DNA of 64,000 nucleotides from Chthoniobacter flavus Ellin428 (lineage in GTDB: Bacteria; Verrucomicrobiota; Verrucomicrobiia; Chthoniobacterales; Chthoniobacteraceae), in the NCBI RefSeq assembly GCF_000173075.1, contig NZ_ABVL01000008.1:124001-188000 (forward strand), read 5' to 3'. A program made the position numbers and the translations under genes. This document shows positions 8,577-18,189 of this stretch, one piece after another. Every line of letters starts with the position of its first letter. The stretch's first letter is position 1. A model generated the notes under the pieces. The model was not told where the DNA came from, searched no databases, and saw only the letters and a list, made by a program, of their open reading frames with translations.

Positions 8577-9583
8577 TACGAAGCCGCGCTCCTCTCCGCC
8601 AGCATGCGCTGCAAGATCTCCGCGTAGCTCAAGACCATCCGATCTCCGGAGGGAATCCGCTCCAGCACTTGCTCATGAAGCGCGGCATAACGATCGCGCG
8701 CAGACATCAGCGCCTCCGCAACATTCGCCCGAAAGCCGACGCCGTAACGCAGGCCGGCCTCGACCACTCCGCCGCCATCCTCGTGATACACCAGCGGCAG
8801 ACCGCATTGCGCGCCCTCGACATGGTGCATGCCGCAGGGCTCCCAACGCGTTCCGGTAAGATACAAATGACATTGCCGCAATTGCTCCGCGAGAGCGTGG
8901 CCGGCGAGCGGCGGAAACGTGCGCGCGCTCTTCCACTGAATGTGTTTCGGCCAGCGGCCAATGATCCACAACTCGAAGCCCAGCAGTTTCCCTTCCGTGA
9001 TCAGGCGGTCGACCTCTTCGTAAACGTCGAACCCCTTGAGCGGGTTATCCGACCAATGATGGGTGACGATGCGGAGCGGTTCACCCGCCTTCCAGGGACG
9101 CTGGCCGATGGGATGAAAGACGCCCGAGTCGGCGCCGTTGTAAATCACCGCATGCGGACGCTGCACATCAAACCACCGCTGCGCGTGGTAATCGCGCAAC
9201 CATTCGGCAATGAAGATGGTAAAGTCGACGTGCTCGCTCGCCTTCGCCAGCAAGGGATCCATGAAGCTCGTGCCCTTGCGCTGGTCGCATTCGTTCACCC
9301 GATGGACCACCCGCACATGCGGATATTTTTTCCGATGCTCGATGATCTCCGGCATCCCGAAAGCCTTGAGTTGCAGATCATCCCGTGGATCGATGAGAAA
9401 GATCGCATCGACCTCGGGACTGAGGCGATAGGTCACGCGCCATCCGCGCGCGCGCAGAAACGTCCGCAGTTGCGTGACGAACGTGCTGCTCCCGCCCCAC
9501 GGACCGGAGGTGGATCGCATGTTGATCGCCAGCGTTGCCACGGGCTTGGTCGGAATGAGCTTTTTTAAAATGCCGAGGTCCAT
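8576..9583 (-). CDS. Glycosyltransferase family 4
   Basis: A 335-aa GT-B enzyme. The N-domain contains a glycine-rich acceptor loop (TSGPWGGSSTFV) and VRVVHRVNECDQRKGT. After VIYNGADSGVFHP comes the donor domain with RIVTHHWSDNPLKGFDVYEE and the active-site segment CHLYLTGTRWEPCGMHHVEGAQCGLPLVYHEDGGGVVE. The Glu of HHVEGAQCGLPL matches the conserved GT4 Glu. The sequence family is common in proteobacterial and verrucomicrobial capsule loci. It is encoded between two GT2 genes; its stop overlaps the next start (TAATG). The sugar is unknown. Confidence 0.88.
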   Translation of the reverse strand: MDLGILKKLIPTKPVATLAINMRSTSGPWGGSSTFVTQLRTFLRARGWRVTYRLSPEVDAIFLIDPRDDLQLKAFGMPEIIEHRKKYPHVRVVHRVNECDQRKGTSFMDPLLAKASEHVDFTIFIAEWLRDYHAQRWFDVQRPHAVIYNGADSGVFHPIGQRPWKAGEPLRIVTHHWSDNPLKGFDVYEEVDRLITEGKLLGFELWIIGRWPKHIQWKSARTFPPLAGHALAEQLRQCHLYLTGTRWEPCGMHHVEGAQCGLPLVYHEDGGGVVEAGLRYGVGFRANVAEALMSARDRYAALHEQVLERIPSGDRMVLSYAEILQRMLAERSAAS

Positions 9584-9588
9584 GAGGT

Positions 9589-10465
9589 TCAGTGCAGTTG
9601 CGATGCGATCCGCCAGCCGCTTTCATCCCGCCTTCGCAGACAGAGCTTGCACGGATGCATCAGCCCCAACTTTCCAGCCACTGGGCGCAGGAAATCCGGG
9701 CAAAGCCGCGCTGCGGCCGAGCGCAAAGAGCTCTTCACGTAACCCGGCGTGGCGCCCCCGGCGCCGCGCAGAATGTCCATCGCCTCGCGCTGATATTCAT
9801 TCTTGAGCTGATTGGTTTTTTGATCCCCATGCTGGCGAAAGCCGGCCAGCGGAGTATCGACCGCGTACAATTCGGCGTGCTGGAAAAAGCGCATCCACAG
9901 CTCGAAATCCGCGGCGATTTTCCAACTGGTGTCGAGCCGGCTCCCCGCACGTTCCCACAGCGAGCGCCGCCAGAAAGTCGATTCCTGCTGCAGCCAACCC
10001 GGCGCGTACCACGCCCCCGTCGGCAGATTCTCGCCGGCCATATATGCCGTGCGGCTAAAGCCAGTCCGCCGCGAGCACCGGACGGCGCGGCCCTGGACGT
10101 CCCAACGCAGCGGAAAGAGCGTGGTCAGCCACTCGATCTCGGGGAACGTCTCGAAGATTTCCGCGACGATGGAAAGCGTCCACGGCGTATGTTTGTCATC
10201 GGAATTCAGCCACCCCATCACTTCACCCGTGGACCGCGCGAAGCCTTTGTTGATGGCATGGTACTGCCCCTCGTCCCGTTCGCTACACCAGTAAGCCAGG
10301 CGATCCCCGTGAGTCTCGAGAATCTCCACGGCTGTGATCCGTGAGCCGCCATCGATGACGATATACTCGAGCCTTGGGAAAGTCTTGCCCAATGACCGAT
10401 GCGATCGTCTCACCGAGGAAGCGCCCCCTGGTGAACGAAGGTGTGACTAATGAAATGAAGCTCAT
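9589..10465 (-). pseudogene. Glycosyltransferase family 2, N-terminus split off by a frameshift
   Basis: From ATG 10465 the protein starts ISLVTPSFTRGRFLGETIASVIGQDFPK. In the other frame it goes on LEYIVIDGGSRITAVEIL and, further on, VMGWLNSDD, the DxD-type metal site (Asn-Ser-Asp-Asp) of this GT2 subfamily. Deleting one base of the minus-strand AAGG at 10372-10373 joins both parts into a protein of about 291 aa that lines up with the two GT2 neighbours at 10467 and 16331. The C-terminal part has a helical region with FWRRSLWERAG and DFELWMRFF, as in those relatives. Because everything else is intact, a sequence error is as likely as genuine inactivation. It lies 5 bp from the GT4 gene on one side and 1 bp from a GT2 on the other. 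Confidence 0.82.
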
Positions 10466-10466
10466 T

Positions 10467-11390
10467 TCAGGTGGACGAAAACATCCCCGTGGCGCGCCGG
10501 AAAGTCTCTCGCGAAACTCCCGTGGGCAGTTGCCACAGGCCGGGCGTGAGCAACGCGCTCACTTGCGTCGCGTAGGGCACATGCCAGCGGCGCAACATCT
10601 GGTTCACGCGCTGGCGTCGCTCGAAGTCCGGGTACTTCGCCTCTGCGTATTCGTAGCTGCGAATCTGCGCTTCCGATCCGTGGCGCCGCACCACGCGCAG
10701 GATTTCTTCGCGCCGCGTCTTGCCGCCGGAGCCGGATTTATGCGCCGCGTGCCGACGATAGGCGGAAAGAATCCCCTCGTGCATGAGGAAGTCACAATGC
10801 CGCCGAGCGCGAATGTACCAGTCCCAGTCGAAACCGAAGTGCAGCTCCTCATCGAGCGGCCCATTCACCTCCCAGAGAGTCTTGGTCCAAAAGGAGCTGG
10901 GTTGGTAGATGCAATCCGTCTCCCGCAGCGTCTCCACGGAATGTGCGCGGGCGCGCAGGATGCGGGCCGAACCATCGGCCTCGCGAAAGTAGACGCAGCT
11001 CCCGAAAAGCAGCGCCGCCCGGCCCACCGAGCCCGCGAGGAGACGGCCGATCGTCCGCAACGTGCCGGGCAGGAAAAAATCGTCGCTATTGAGCCAGCAG
11101 AGAATGTCGCCCGTGGCGCGGGCGAAACCGCGGTTGATAGCGTCCGACTGCCCTTTGTCCCGAGCCGATTCCCAGTGCGCAATCTGGCTTTCGTAGCGTT
11201 GGATGATCTCCACGCTGCCATCATCACTGCCGCCATCCATGATGATGTACTCGAGATTGGGATAACATTGGCCGAGGACACTCAGAATGGTGGTTTCAAG
11301 AAACGGCGCCTGTCGATACGAAGGCGTGACGACCGATATTCTGGGCCAGACCTCACCGTTGTTAACCTCTGAAGGAACCGTGCAGGACAT
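10467..11390 (-). CDS. Glycosyltransferase family 2
   Basis: A protein of about 307 aa. It opens ISVVTPSYRQAPFLETTILSVLGQ, then [16 protein letters not shown], a DKGQSDAINRGFA helix and the metal site [16 protein letters not shown]. The second half has PSSFWTKTLWEVNGPLDEELHFGFDWDWYIRA, typical of this GT2 group's acceptor region. It is closely similar along its length to the gene at 16331-17227 (same DGGSx[13 protein letters not shown], HAxHKSGSGG and a Leu-Pro-x-Gly-Val near the end), so the two are paralogues. The start at ATG 11390 is chosen because the open frame further upstream runs into the acyltransferase gene. No good ribosome binding site is visible. Confidence 0.9.
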   Translation of the reverse strand: MSCTVPSEVNNGEVWPRISVVTPSYRQAPFLETTILSVLGQCYPNLEYIIMDGGSDDGSVEIIQRYESQIAHWESARDKGQSDAINRGFARATGDILCWLNSDDFFLPGTLRTIGRLLAGSVGRAALLFGSCVYFREADGSARILRARAHSVETLRETDCIYQPSSFWTKTLWEVNGPLDEELHFGFDWDWYIRARRHCDFLMHEGILSAYRRHAAHKSGSGGKTRREEILRVVRRHGSEAQIRSYEYAEAKYPDFERRQRVNQMLRRWHVPYATQVSALLTPGLWQLPTGVSRETFRRATGMFSST

Positions 11391-11428
11391 GAAGGAGAGA
11401 GACGGAATGGGCCTCGAAGGCGAAACGG

Positions 11429-12869
11429 TCAAAAACGGAAATAGATAAATTCGCTCTTCGCGAACCGCAATTCGACATTGCGGATCAAGAAAAGCGAAAG
11501 GCAAAAGAGCAGCGCCATCCCGATCGCTTCGGGCGTGCCCAATTTCCGGGTCTCGATCCAACGCTTTGTCGTGGGGGCGACGTTCACAAACAACAGCAAC
11601 CCCAACAAACCCGCCAGATGTTCCAACTGCAGGCCGGTCTTGAAATGATACAGCCGGAAATTGGAAAGATCCGTCATCTTGTGAAACAGATTTCCGGCTT
11701 CTTCGAGGCTGCTCGCTCGAAAAATGACCCATCCCAAAAGCACCGCCAGGAAGGTCAAGGAACGCCCACTCCACACGGGCAGCCGCCACGATGTCTTATG
11801 CCAAAGATGACAAATGGTCAGAAGCAATCCGTGAAAGGCCCCCCAGACCAAAAATGTCCACCCGGCACCATGCCAGAGGCCACCGATCGCCATCGTGACA
11901 AAGAGATTGAGATAGCGCCGGCCGGAGCCAAGCCGATTTCCTCCCAAGGGAATATAAAGATAGTCGCGGAGAAACCGGGAGAGTGTCATGTGCCACCGGC
12001 GCCAGAAATCCACGATGCTTTCCGCCCGGTAAGGTGCGTTGAAATTGTCCGGCAGACGGACATTGAACAAAAGGCTCAACCCGATCGCCATGTCACTATA
12101 GCCCGAAAAATCGAAATAGAGCTGCATGGAATAAGCCAGGGCGCCGGCCCACGCCTCCACCATGCTCGCTAACTCCGGCTTTCCAAAAACGGTGTTGGCC
12201 AGCGGCGCGCAGGCGTCCGCAATGACCACTTTCTTCAAAAGGCCGATACTTAACCAGGCGAGCGCAACGCTGACGTTGCCGAATTGCCAGCGCTTGGCGT
12301 CAGGCCGGGCGAATTGCGGCATGATCTCGCTGTGGTGCACGATTGGCCCGGGCGATCAGGTGTGGGAAAAACGACACGAACAGCGCATAGCGAGGAAAGC
12401 TCATCTCCGCAGCCAGGCCCCGGTAGGCATCCACGATGAAGGCTATCTGGGTAAACGTGTAGAAAGAGATGGCCAGCGGCAGAATCACCTGGGGAATGGA
12501 CAGGCTGGCATGGAGAGCATGGTCGGCCGTACGAATGGCAAAGCCGGCGTACTTATAGTAACCGAGCACCGCCAGGTTACCCGCCACGCCAGCCGCCAGC
12601 AGCCAAAGTCTGGGTCGCGCCTGCAAGCTCCGACCGACGAGATAATTTACGGTGGTACTGGCGCATAGTAACCAGACATAGCCAAACATCCTTTGTGGCG
12701 CCCCATGACCGTCGAAGGGTGCGTAGGCCCAGTAACCGTAAAAGACCAGAGACATCGCGACGAGCGAGATGTTGGCCGCTTGCGAACCCCAAAAGCGCGC
12801 AATGCCGAAGTAGAGCAAAAGCGCCACCGGCAGAAAGCCGAAAAGGAATATGAAACTGTTAAAAAGCAC
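11429..12869 (-). CDS. MBOAT O-acyltransferase (AlgI-like), frameshifted
   Basis: An integral membrane acyltransferase of about 479 aa once one extra base is removed. The N-terminal half (from ATG 12869) has several hydrophobic spans and ends LPLAISFYTFTQIAFIVDAYRG...SFFPHLIA, a signature of the AlgI/DltB group. The C-terminal half has YFDFSGYSDMAIG, NFNAPYRAESIVDFWRRWHMTLSRFLRDYLYIPLGGNR and GGLWHGAGWTFLVWG, in which the His of LWHGA is the predicted catalytic residue. A single extra C in the minus-strand GCCCGGGCC at about 12350-12352 separates them; removing it gives AGPIVHHSEIMPQF, the usual family sequence. It should move an acyl group, probably acetyl, across the membrane for glycan modification together with the SGNH protein encoded just upstream. 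Confidence 0.88.
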
Positions 12870-12870
12870 T

Positions 12871-14625
12871 TTATTGAGCTACCACGCGCCGGAGTTCTTC
12901 ATCCACATGCACCCCATCGTGGAAAGTATCACGCTGGACCACAATCCCCAGATTCGGGTCGACGACGCAGACCGCCAGATCTCCATCGGCCGTTGAATCC
13001 AGGATGGATTCTCTTTCCACCATGAGCCGCCGAGTGTCCGGATGATCCTCGGAAGCCGGCCAGGCGGCCGCCAGGTATTCCAAAGGCGCCGTTCGCGGCA
13101 ATCGGACGCGGGTGCTCCGTCTCACTTTGACGAACCCCGTCCCGCTGGCGATTCTTTTGATGCCGGAAAACGAACCTGTGCCAAGAATTGCTGCTCGCAT
13201 CGGCGCCTCATCGTTCAAAAACTTGGAAAAAGAAGCGGGAAGCTCCGAGGAAGAATTGGGCACCTTGGCGCCCCCGCAAATGGAAAGGAGAAAGATGTGC
13301 TGCGGGTACATTTTGACCCAATCGGCGAGGGTCGAAGTGTGTCGATTCTCCACCACGCTCTGCAACCCTTGAACTTGCAACATCGGGCCGATGCCCGAGT
13401 CATCGTAGTAAAATAAGGTTCCTTTCTGGACCATTTCCCGCACCTGCGCCGGAGTCATGCAGAGAGAATGCTGTAGCGGTGCCATCGAGAGGTAACGGCA
13501 AGCGGTAAACTCGAGTGAATCGTCTTTTGGCCCCGCTTTGCTGTAGGGGTCGCATAAAAGAAAAATTCCCGGTTTGCCAGGGGGACGCCCCTGGTTAAAA
13601 TGCGCCTGGAGTTCCTGCGCCAGTATCTCGGTATGCAATCGCCGGCCCACCTTATTGGTATGAAAACTCGTATCGAGAAACAATGCGCGAGGCATCTGCA
13701 CCACATCCGGATCTCCTAAAACCGTGAGATGATGAGCCTGATAAAAACTCCGAATCCTCTCGAAAACAGGGGCCGCGGCTTTCGGTCCCTTGGGCCCGCG
13801 CACCACCGGGGGGAATAAGCCGACCACTTGAATGTCCCGATGAGCGGCCCAGGAAAAGAAATCCTCGAGTAGTTGTGCAGAGGTCGAGCTGAGGCCGGGC
13901 GTGGATTCCAAGTAGATCTCTGCGATCGGCGCAGTGGGATGAACCTCTCCCCTAAAATCACCGCGAGGCCCAAGCTGAACGAAGGAATACTCTGTCCACA
14001 CCGCAGGTTCACTCCTTTCCAAACCACCCGAAAAGCGGAGGTTCCAAAGCTTCCAAGAGCGTACGTAATCCGAGGAAGGGATGCCATAAAGTTGCTGGCG
14101 CAGCGTAGTGAGAGGCAGATGAAAAAGTCGCCCCGGCTCGTATGTCCAACAGTAAGGCCTCTCGATATCGGTCAAAAGCGGTCCTGACGCGTATAATCCA
14201 TATTCGATATTGAGGAGGACAGTGTCTCCCGGTCGGGCCGCCTGCCGGGCGTCATCGAGGAGAAAGCGCAACCCGAGCCCCGCGTGCGAAGCCAGATTCA
14301 CGACCGGCCGCCGGAGTCTTTTCTCGAGCAGTTCCGCATCCACCCCAAACAACCCGCTGGAGCCGCCGGCGATCAAGATCCTTTCCTTGGAGCGAACCAT
14401 CTCCGCCATCTGGAATTTTCTGGTTCGAATCTCTTTGATCCAACGAAGTCCGCCGTCATTAAACCAATTAATCAGAAAACAAGTCGCCAGCGGGTAAAGG
14501 ATCAGGACCGCCATAACCACCGTGAAACACCAAACGACGACAAACCGCCGGCCTTCATTCGGGTGCGAAGTCTCAGCCTTGCCGGCTCTCGATAGGGGCT
14601 CGGAGAACGCCATCGTTATGCTCAC
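12871..14625 (-). CDS. SGNH-like membrane-anchored protein, partner of the MBOAT
   Basis: A 584-aa protein with one transmembrane helix near residues 28-52 (VVVWCFTVVMAVLILYPLA), which leaves the bulk outside. Its first domain (about 75-350) resembles SGNH hydrolases: Gly-Gly-Ser-Ser-Gly near residue 87 (nucleophile Ser region), a TVLLNIEY strand, and a late DTSFHTNKVGRRLHTEI motif giving the Asp and His. The rest (about 365-520) is a separate alpha/beta region (GIFLLCDPYSK, then STLADWVKMYPQHIFLLSICGGAK) that recalls ILEI/FAM3-type domains, a tentative resemblance. It sits 1 bp from the MBOAT gene, as AlgJ/AlgX sit beside AlgI, and probably completes O-acylation of the polysaccharide outside the cytoplasmic membrane. 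Starts at GTG 14625 or ATG 14613 are both possible. Confidence 0.68.
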   Translation of the reverse strand: MSITMAFSEPLSRAGKAETSHPNEGRRFVVVWCFTVVMAVLILYPLATCFLINWFNDGGLRWIKEIRTRKFQMAEMVRSKERILIAGGSSGLFGVDAELLEKRLRRPVVNLASHAGLGLRFLLDDARQAARPGDTVLLNIEYGLYASGPLLTDIERPYCWTYEPGRLFHLPLTTLRQQLYGIPSSDYVRSWKLWNLRFSGGLERSEPAVWTEYSFVQLGPRGDFRGEVHPTAPIAEIYLESTPGLSSTSAQLLEDFFSWAAHRDIQVVGLFPPVVRGPKGPKAAAPVFERIRSFYQAHHLTVLGDPDVVQMPRALFLDTSFHTNKVGRRLHTEILAQELQAHFNQGRPPGKPGIFLLCDPYSKAGPKDDSLEFTACRYLSMAPLQHSLCMTPAQVREMVQKGTLFYYDDSGIGPMLQVQGLQSVVENRHTSTLADWVKMYPQHIFLLSICGGAKVPNSSSELPASFSKFLNDEAPMRAAILGTGSFSGIKRIASGTGFVKVRRSTRVRLPRTAPLEYLAAAWPASEDHPDTRRLMVERESILDSTADGDLAVCVVDPNLGIVVQRDTFHDGVHVDEELRRVVAQ

Positions 14626-16329
14626 TTATCGCGAATCTATCTCGTTAGGCACGAGGGCGGAGCGATAGTAGACAGCCCTGGGACCGATATCGCGAACTTG
14701 GAATTTCACGAAACCATAACGCTCCGGCTCCTGTTCCAGTTGAAGGAAAAAAGGCGCCTGTTCCGCCCAAGTACGCGAGGCGCGAAACCCTCGGTCCAGG
14801 ATCAATATGTCAAATCTCCCAGCGGCAATGTCATTCGATTTGATACCATCCCAAGCGCTGACCCCCTCCGCTTCGCCACGAAAACCGTAAACAACGAGGG
14901 GCTCCGCCCAGAGCGCAGCGATCATCGGATGCGGCCGCACCAGGGGCGCGATGTCGCGCATGGCCCGCACAACGAGATTTTGTTTCTTGATAGACAGAAA
15001 GTTAGGCCAGCAGAACAGGACGAACGCCGCCGCGATGACTGCAAAATCGAACCGAGGCGAAGACACTCTCCTCATGATCGCATCGCAACACAGGGCGAGG
15101 AATAGATACAAGATGGGAACGATGGAGATCCAATAGCGAGGAGATCCAACGAGCATCACAATCGCGACTGAGGACGCCGAACATAGGAGGAGTAGAATGA
15201 CAACCTTTCTCGCCAAATCATAGCCGGAAGCGGGTGCCTCGCCTCCGCGATCCGCTTCTTTTCCGAGTCCGATTTCGCGACGCAGCAGTCGCGCAACAGC
15301 AAACCATCCGCCGAACAGCAAAACGCCATAAAGCAGCAACGAATGTGGCCGGGCGATCAAGGCCGCCGTCGATCCGCTGCGCGTGCTGAGCAACTCTTCC
15401 GGAATCCGCCGAAGATTCCTTAAGGTATTCAGCTTGAAGTAGCGCATCATCTCATGGGGGTTGTTTCGGATCGCATCCACCATGCTCTTGGGATTCCCAA
15501 ATGTGCGATCCAGTACGCCCTGATATTCCGTCATTGGATCGAAAACCTGCTCGGGATGCTCGGTTTTCGAAAAACTCGCGTAACATTGTCCCAGGCCCAA
15601 AAGCAGATAATTGTCGGCCTTCATCGCGAAAGGCCGTATTTTCGGCAGGAAAAGGGGAACGGCGCCTAACAAGATGAGGCCAGCTGCCAGGGTGCCGACG
15701 ATCTTGACTTTTTTGTTGAACCGTTCGTCGTTCGCAAACCAATTCCATGCCGCCTCGGCCAGGAGAAATAGCAGGATCAACAAGAAGGGCGCGATCCATT
15801 CCGGACGCAATGTCATCGCCAGGACGCTGAAGAGCGTAAAGCCGAGGAATCCGGCCACTCGTCTCTTGGAGAATAAAAAATAGATTCCCAGGAGCATGAC
15901 GGAGAATGAGAATCCATTGACGTTCGTAAACTGGACAATCGGCGCGCACAGGCGGGAGGCAATCCAGACGAAACAGGCAAAGAGAATCGCTTCGATCCTC
16001 AGAAAATCCGAAAAACGAGAAAGGACCAGGTAAAGGGAAACTGCCGTCAACAAGGAGACCAGAAAGCGCATGACGATGCTGGCCACCATCGGGTCCGGAG
16101 CAACAAAGGCCAGAATGAGGGTGTAGAGATCGTTGTAAGTATTTGGCGTTAGCGACAGGGGACTCGTGTGCGCCAGGGCGAGCTTGATTGGAATCGTATC
16201 CTCGCCGAAACCCACTTCGGCGTTCCAGATGCCGAGTGAAAAGAAGCAATGGCCGATGATGAGCAAAAGCAATGGATAGCGGCGAATCCATCGCAATGAC
16301 TTGGTCGAAAATGAATCGTCCAGACTCAT
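14626..16329 (-). CDS. Polytopic membrane protein, GT-C-like glycosyltransferase candidate
   Basis: A protein of about 567 aa with roughly ten hydrophobic segments, among them LLLLIIGHCFFSLGIW, VMRFLVSLLTAVSLYLVL, FSFSVMLLGIYFLF, FLLILLFLLAEAAW, VGTLAAGLILLGAVPLFL and IVPILYLFLALCCDA. The first outside loop is acidic (EVGFGEDTI), as in GT-C enzymes that use polyprenyl-phosphate sugars. A soluble C-terminal domain of about 110 residues follows the last helix. It has no match I can name with certainty. O-antigen ligase or flippase roles are alternatives, but the layout is unlike Wzx. Start ATG 16329 directly follows the neighbour's stop. Confidence 0.6.
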   Translation of the reverse strand: MSLDDSFSTKSLRWIRRYPLLLLIIGHCFFSLGIWNAEVGFGEDTIPIKLALAHTSPLSLTPNTYNDLYTLILAFVAPDPMVASIVMRFLVSLLTAVSLYLVLSRFSDFLRIEAILFACFVWIASRLCAPIVQFTNVNGFSFSVMLLGIYFLFSKRRVAGFLGFTLFSVLAMTLRPEWIAPFLLILLFLLAEAAWNWFANDERFNKKVKIVGTLAAGLILLGAVPLFLPKIRPFAMKADNYLLLGLGQCYASFSKTEHPEQVFDPMTEYQGVLDRTFGNPKSMVDAIRNNPHEMMRYFKLNTLRNLRRIPEELLSTRSGSTAALIARPHSLLLYGVLLFGGWFAVARLLRREIGLGKEADRGGEAPASGYDLARKVVILLLLCSASSVAIVMLVGSPRYWISIVPILYLFLALCCDAIMRRVSSPRFDFAVIAAAFVLFCWPNFLSIKKQNLVVRAMRDIAPLVRPHPMIAALWAEPLVVYGFRGEAEGVSAWDGIKSNDIAAGRFDILILDRGFRASRTWAEQAPFFLQLEQEPERYGFVKFQVRDIGPRAVYYRSALVPNEIDSR

Positions 16330-16330
16330 G

Positions 16331-17227
16331 TTACTGAATATCAGTGAGCATATATCGGCAAATCTCCAAGGTCGCATAGTCGACGCCCCTGGGCAGAGAA
16401 AGAAGCGGTGAAGTCATCGAACGAGCCCACCAGGAAGCGAACGGAACGCGTGCCCGTTGCAATGCTTTGGTCAATCGAAGGCACCTTTGGACTTGCTCCC
16501 AATGCGCGTGAGTGAAGTCGTAGGCACGCACTTGGGCCGGTGTGGAGTGCCGGCGGGCAACCTCGAGAATTTCGCGGCGGCGCCGCTCGCCGCCCGATCC
16601 GGACTTATGCCCGGCGTGCAAGCGATAGGCGGACAGGATGTTTTCGCTGCGCGTGAATTCGATTACCCTGGCCGCACGGAGAAACCATTCCCAGTCGAAG
16701 GCAAACGACAAGGCGGCGTCGAGCGGGCCGCAGGTTTGCCAAAGCGCTTTCGTCCAAAAGGTGCTGGCTTGCAGGATATAGTCCTGCAACCCGAGAAATT
16801 CGGCGTCGAACGGATGCGGCCGCGCGACCTTGGTATGGTTGCTATTCTCGCGAAAAAAGAGCGTCCCGCCGTAAACCAGCGCGGGTTTTTGCACCTCGGG
16901 CGCCAGCAATTCGCCGATGCGGCGCAGCGTGCCGGGCAGATAGAAATCATCGCTGTTCAGCCAGCACAGGATATCTCCCGTGGCGCGCGCAAACCCCGCG
17001 TTGATGGCCTCCGCCTGGCCGCCATCCTTTTGCGAGACCCAATAGGTGAGATGTTTCTCGTAACGCCGGATCACGTCTACGCTGCCGTCGTTACTGCCCC
17101 CATCCATGATGATATACTCGAGGTTCGGGTAGAACTGCCCGAGTACACTTTGGATCGTGGTCTCCAGAAAAGCCGCCTGGTTGTACGACGGGGTGACAAC
17201 CGTGATTTTGGGCAAGATTCCGCTCAT
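16331..17227 (-). CDS. Glycosyltransferase family 2 (paralogue of the 10467 gene)
   Basis: A 298-aa enzyme. Its motifs follow the GT2 order: [40 protein letters not shown], the helix [18 protein letters not shown], then [16 protein letters not shown] with the Asn-Ser-Asp-Asp metal site, and [28 protein letters not shown]. About half its residues match the gene at 10467-11390, including the HKSGSGG run and the C-terminal [11 protein letters not shown]. That fits duplication within the locus, with possible change of donor or acceptor. It is 1 bp upstream of the GT-C-like gene. Confidence 0.9.
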   Translation of the reverse strand: MSGILPKITVVTPSYNQAAFLETTIQSVLGQFYPNLEYIIMDGGSNDGSVDVIRRYEKHLTYWVSQKDGGQAEAINAGFARATGDILCWLNSDDFYLPGTLRRIGELLAPEVQKPALVYGGTLFFRENSNHTKVARPHPFDAEFLGLQDYILQASTFWTKALWQTCGPLDAALSFAFDWEWFLRAARVIEFTRSENILSAYRLHAGHKSGSGGERRRREILEVARRHSTPAQVRAYDFTHAHWEQVQRCLRLTKALQRARVPFASWWARSMTSPLLSLPRGVDYATLEICRYMLTDIQ

Positions 17228-17236
17228 GAAGAAAGG

Positions 17237-18172
17237 TCAGCGACGGATTCCGCAGCGCAGCAGGCCTGCGCACCAGGCGCCGCGCAACTGCGTTTTGCGC
17301 GACCAAAACTCGAGTTCGTCCGCGGAGATCGCACGCCCATGCTCCCGGATCTGAAGTTCATGAATTTCCTCCCGCCCCGTGGACTTCTGTGCCTGCGTCT
17401 TCTGCGCACCGTGCACGCGGAAGCAGCCGAGAAAATAAGGCAGCCGGCAAATCGTCGCGCCGGCCCGGTGGAAGCGCAGGAGCAAATCCCAATCGAGCGC
17501 GAAATGAAATCGCGGGTTCACGCCGCCCGCTTTTTCCCAGAGCGACTTTCGCCAAAAGAGCGTTTCCTGGGGCACATAGTCGATCCGGCGTAACGTTTCG
17601 GCATCGTGCGGCGGCAAAATCCAGCGTCCGATCTCCCGTCCCAGTTCATCCACGAGGACGCGATGTCCGTAAATGACATCCACTTCCGGATGCGTCGCAA
17701 AGAATTCACCGACAAACTGCAAGGTGCCTGGCATTAGCAAATCGTCGGCGTTGAGCCACGCCATGATATCCCCAGCGACCTTGACGAAGCCTTTGACGAT
17801 GGCGTCGGCCTGCCCCCCGTCCGGCTGGGAAACGCAGCTCGATAATTGCGGGGCATATTTCTCCAGCACCGCGGCGGTGCCGTCCCGCGACCCGCCGTCC
17901 TGCACCGCCACGGTCAGGCGCGGGTAGCCCTGGGAAAAAATGGACTCCAGTGTGCAATCCAGGAAATCCGCCTGCTGATAAGACGGGACGACGATGGCCA
18001 GGCTCGGCAGACCCTCCGGGGCGAGCGCCGAGGGTGGAAATACTTCGCGCTTCAACTCCCTCGGCGGGTATTGGGCAAGGCGTCCCAGCCGCAGAATGCC
18101 GACGCGCTGCAAAGTGCGCCACAAAGGGTGAAGGAGCGCATCCCGAATCCGAATGACCAGTGGCAGAGACAT
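17237..18172 (-). CDS. Glycosyltransferase family 2
   Basis: A protein of about 311 aa. A short basic helical N-terminus (VIRIRDALLHPLWRTLQRVG) precedes the catalytic core: LAIVVPSYQQADFLDCTLESIFSQG, VAVQDGGSRDGTAAVL, DGGQADAIVKGF and the metal site MAWLNADDLLMPGTL. It then has DYVPQETLFWRKSLWEKAGG, shared with the other GT2 proteins of this locus. Start ATG 18172 is chosen over the in-frame upstream Met at 18298, which lies inside the preceding gene. The C-terminus is Cys/Arg-rich (AWCAGLLRCGIRR). It belongs to the same operon. Confidence 0.88.
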   Translation of the reverse strand: MSLPLVIRIRDALLHPLWRTLQRVGILRLGRLAQYPPRELKREVFPPSALAPEGLPSLAIVVPSYQQADFLDCTLESIFSQGYPRLTVAVQDGGSRDGTAAVLEKYAPQLSSCVSQPDGGQADAIVKGFVKVAGDIMAWLNADDLLMPGTLQFVGEFFATHPEVDVIYGHRVLVDELGREIGRWILPPHDAETLRRIDYVPQETLFWRKSLWEKAGGVNPRFHFALDWDLLLRFHRAGATICRLPYFLGCFRVHGAQKTQAQKSTGREEIHELQIREHGRAISADELEFWSRKTQLRGAWCAGLLRCGIRR

Positions 18173-18189
18173 CGAGAGAACCAGACCGC

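Noticed and set aside
7760-12352. Programmed frameshifting in the polysaccharide genes
   Set aside because: No slippery heptamer followed by a stem is evident at the changes, and all are plain one-base differences in G/C runs, so sequence error or mutation is simpler.
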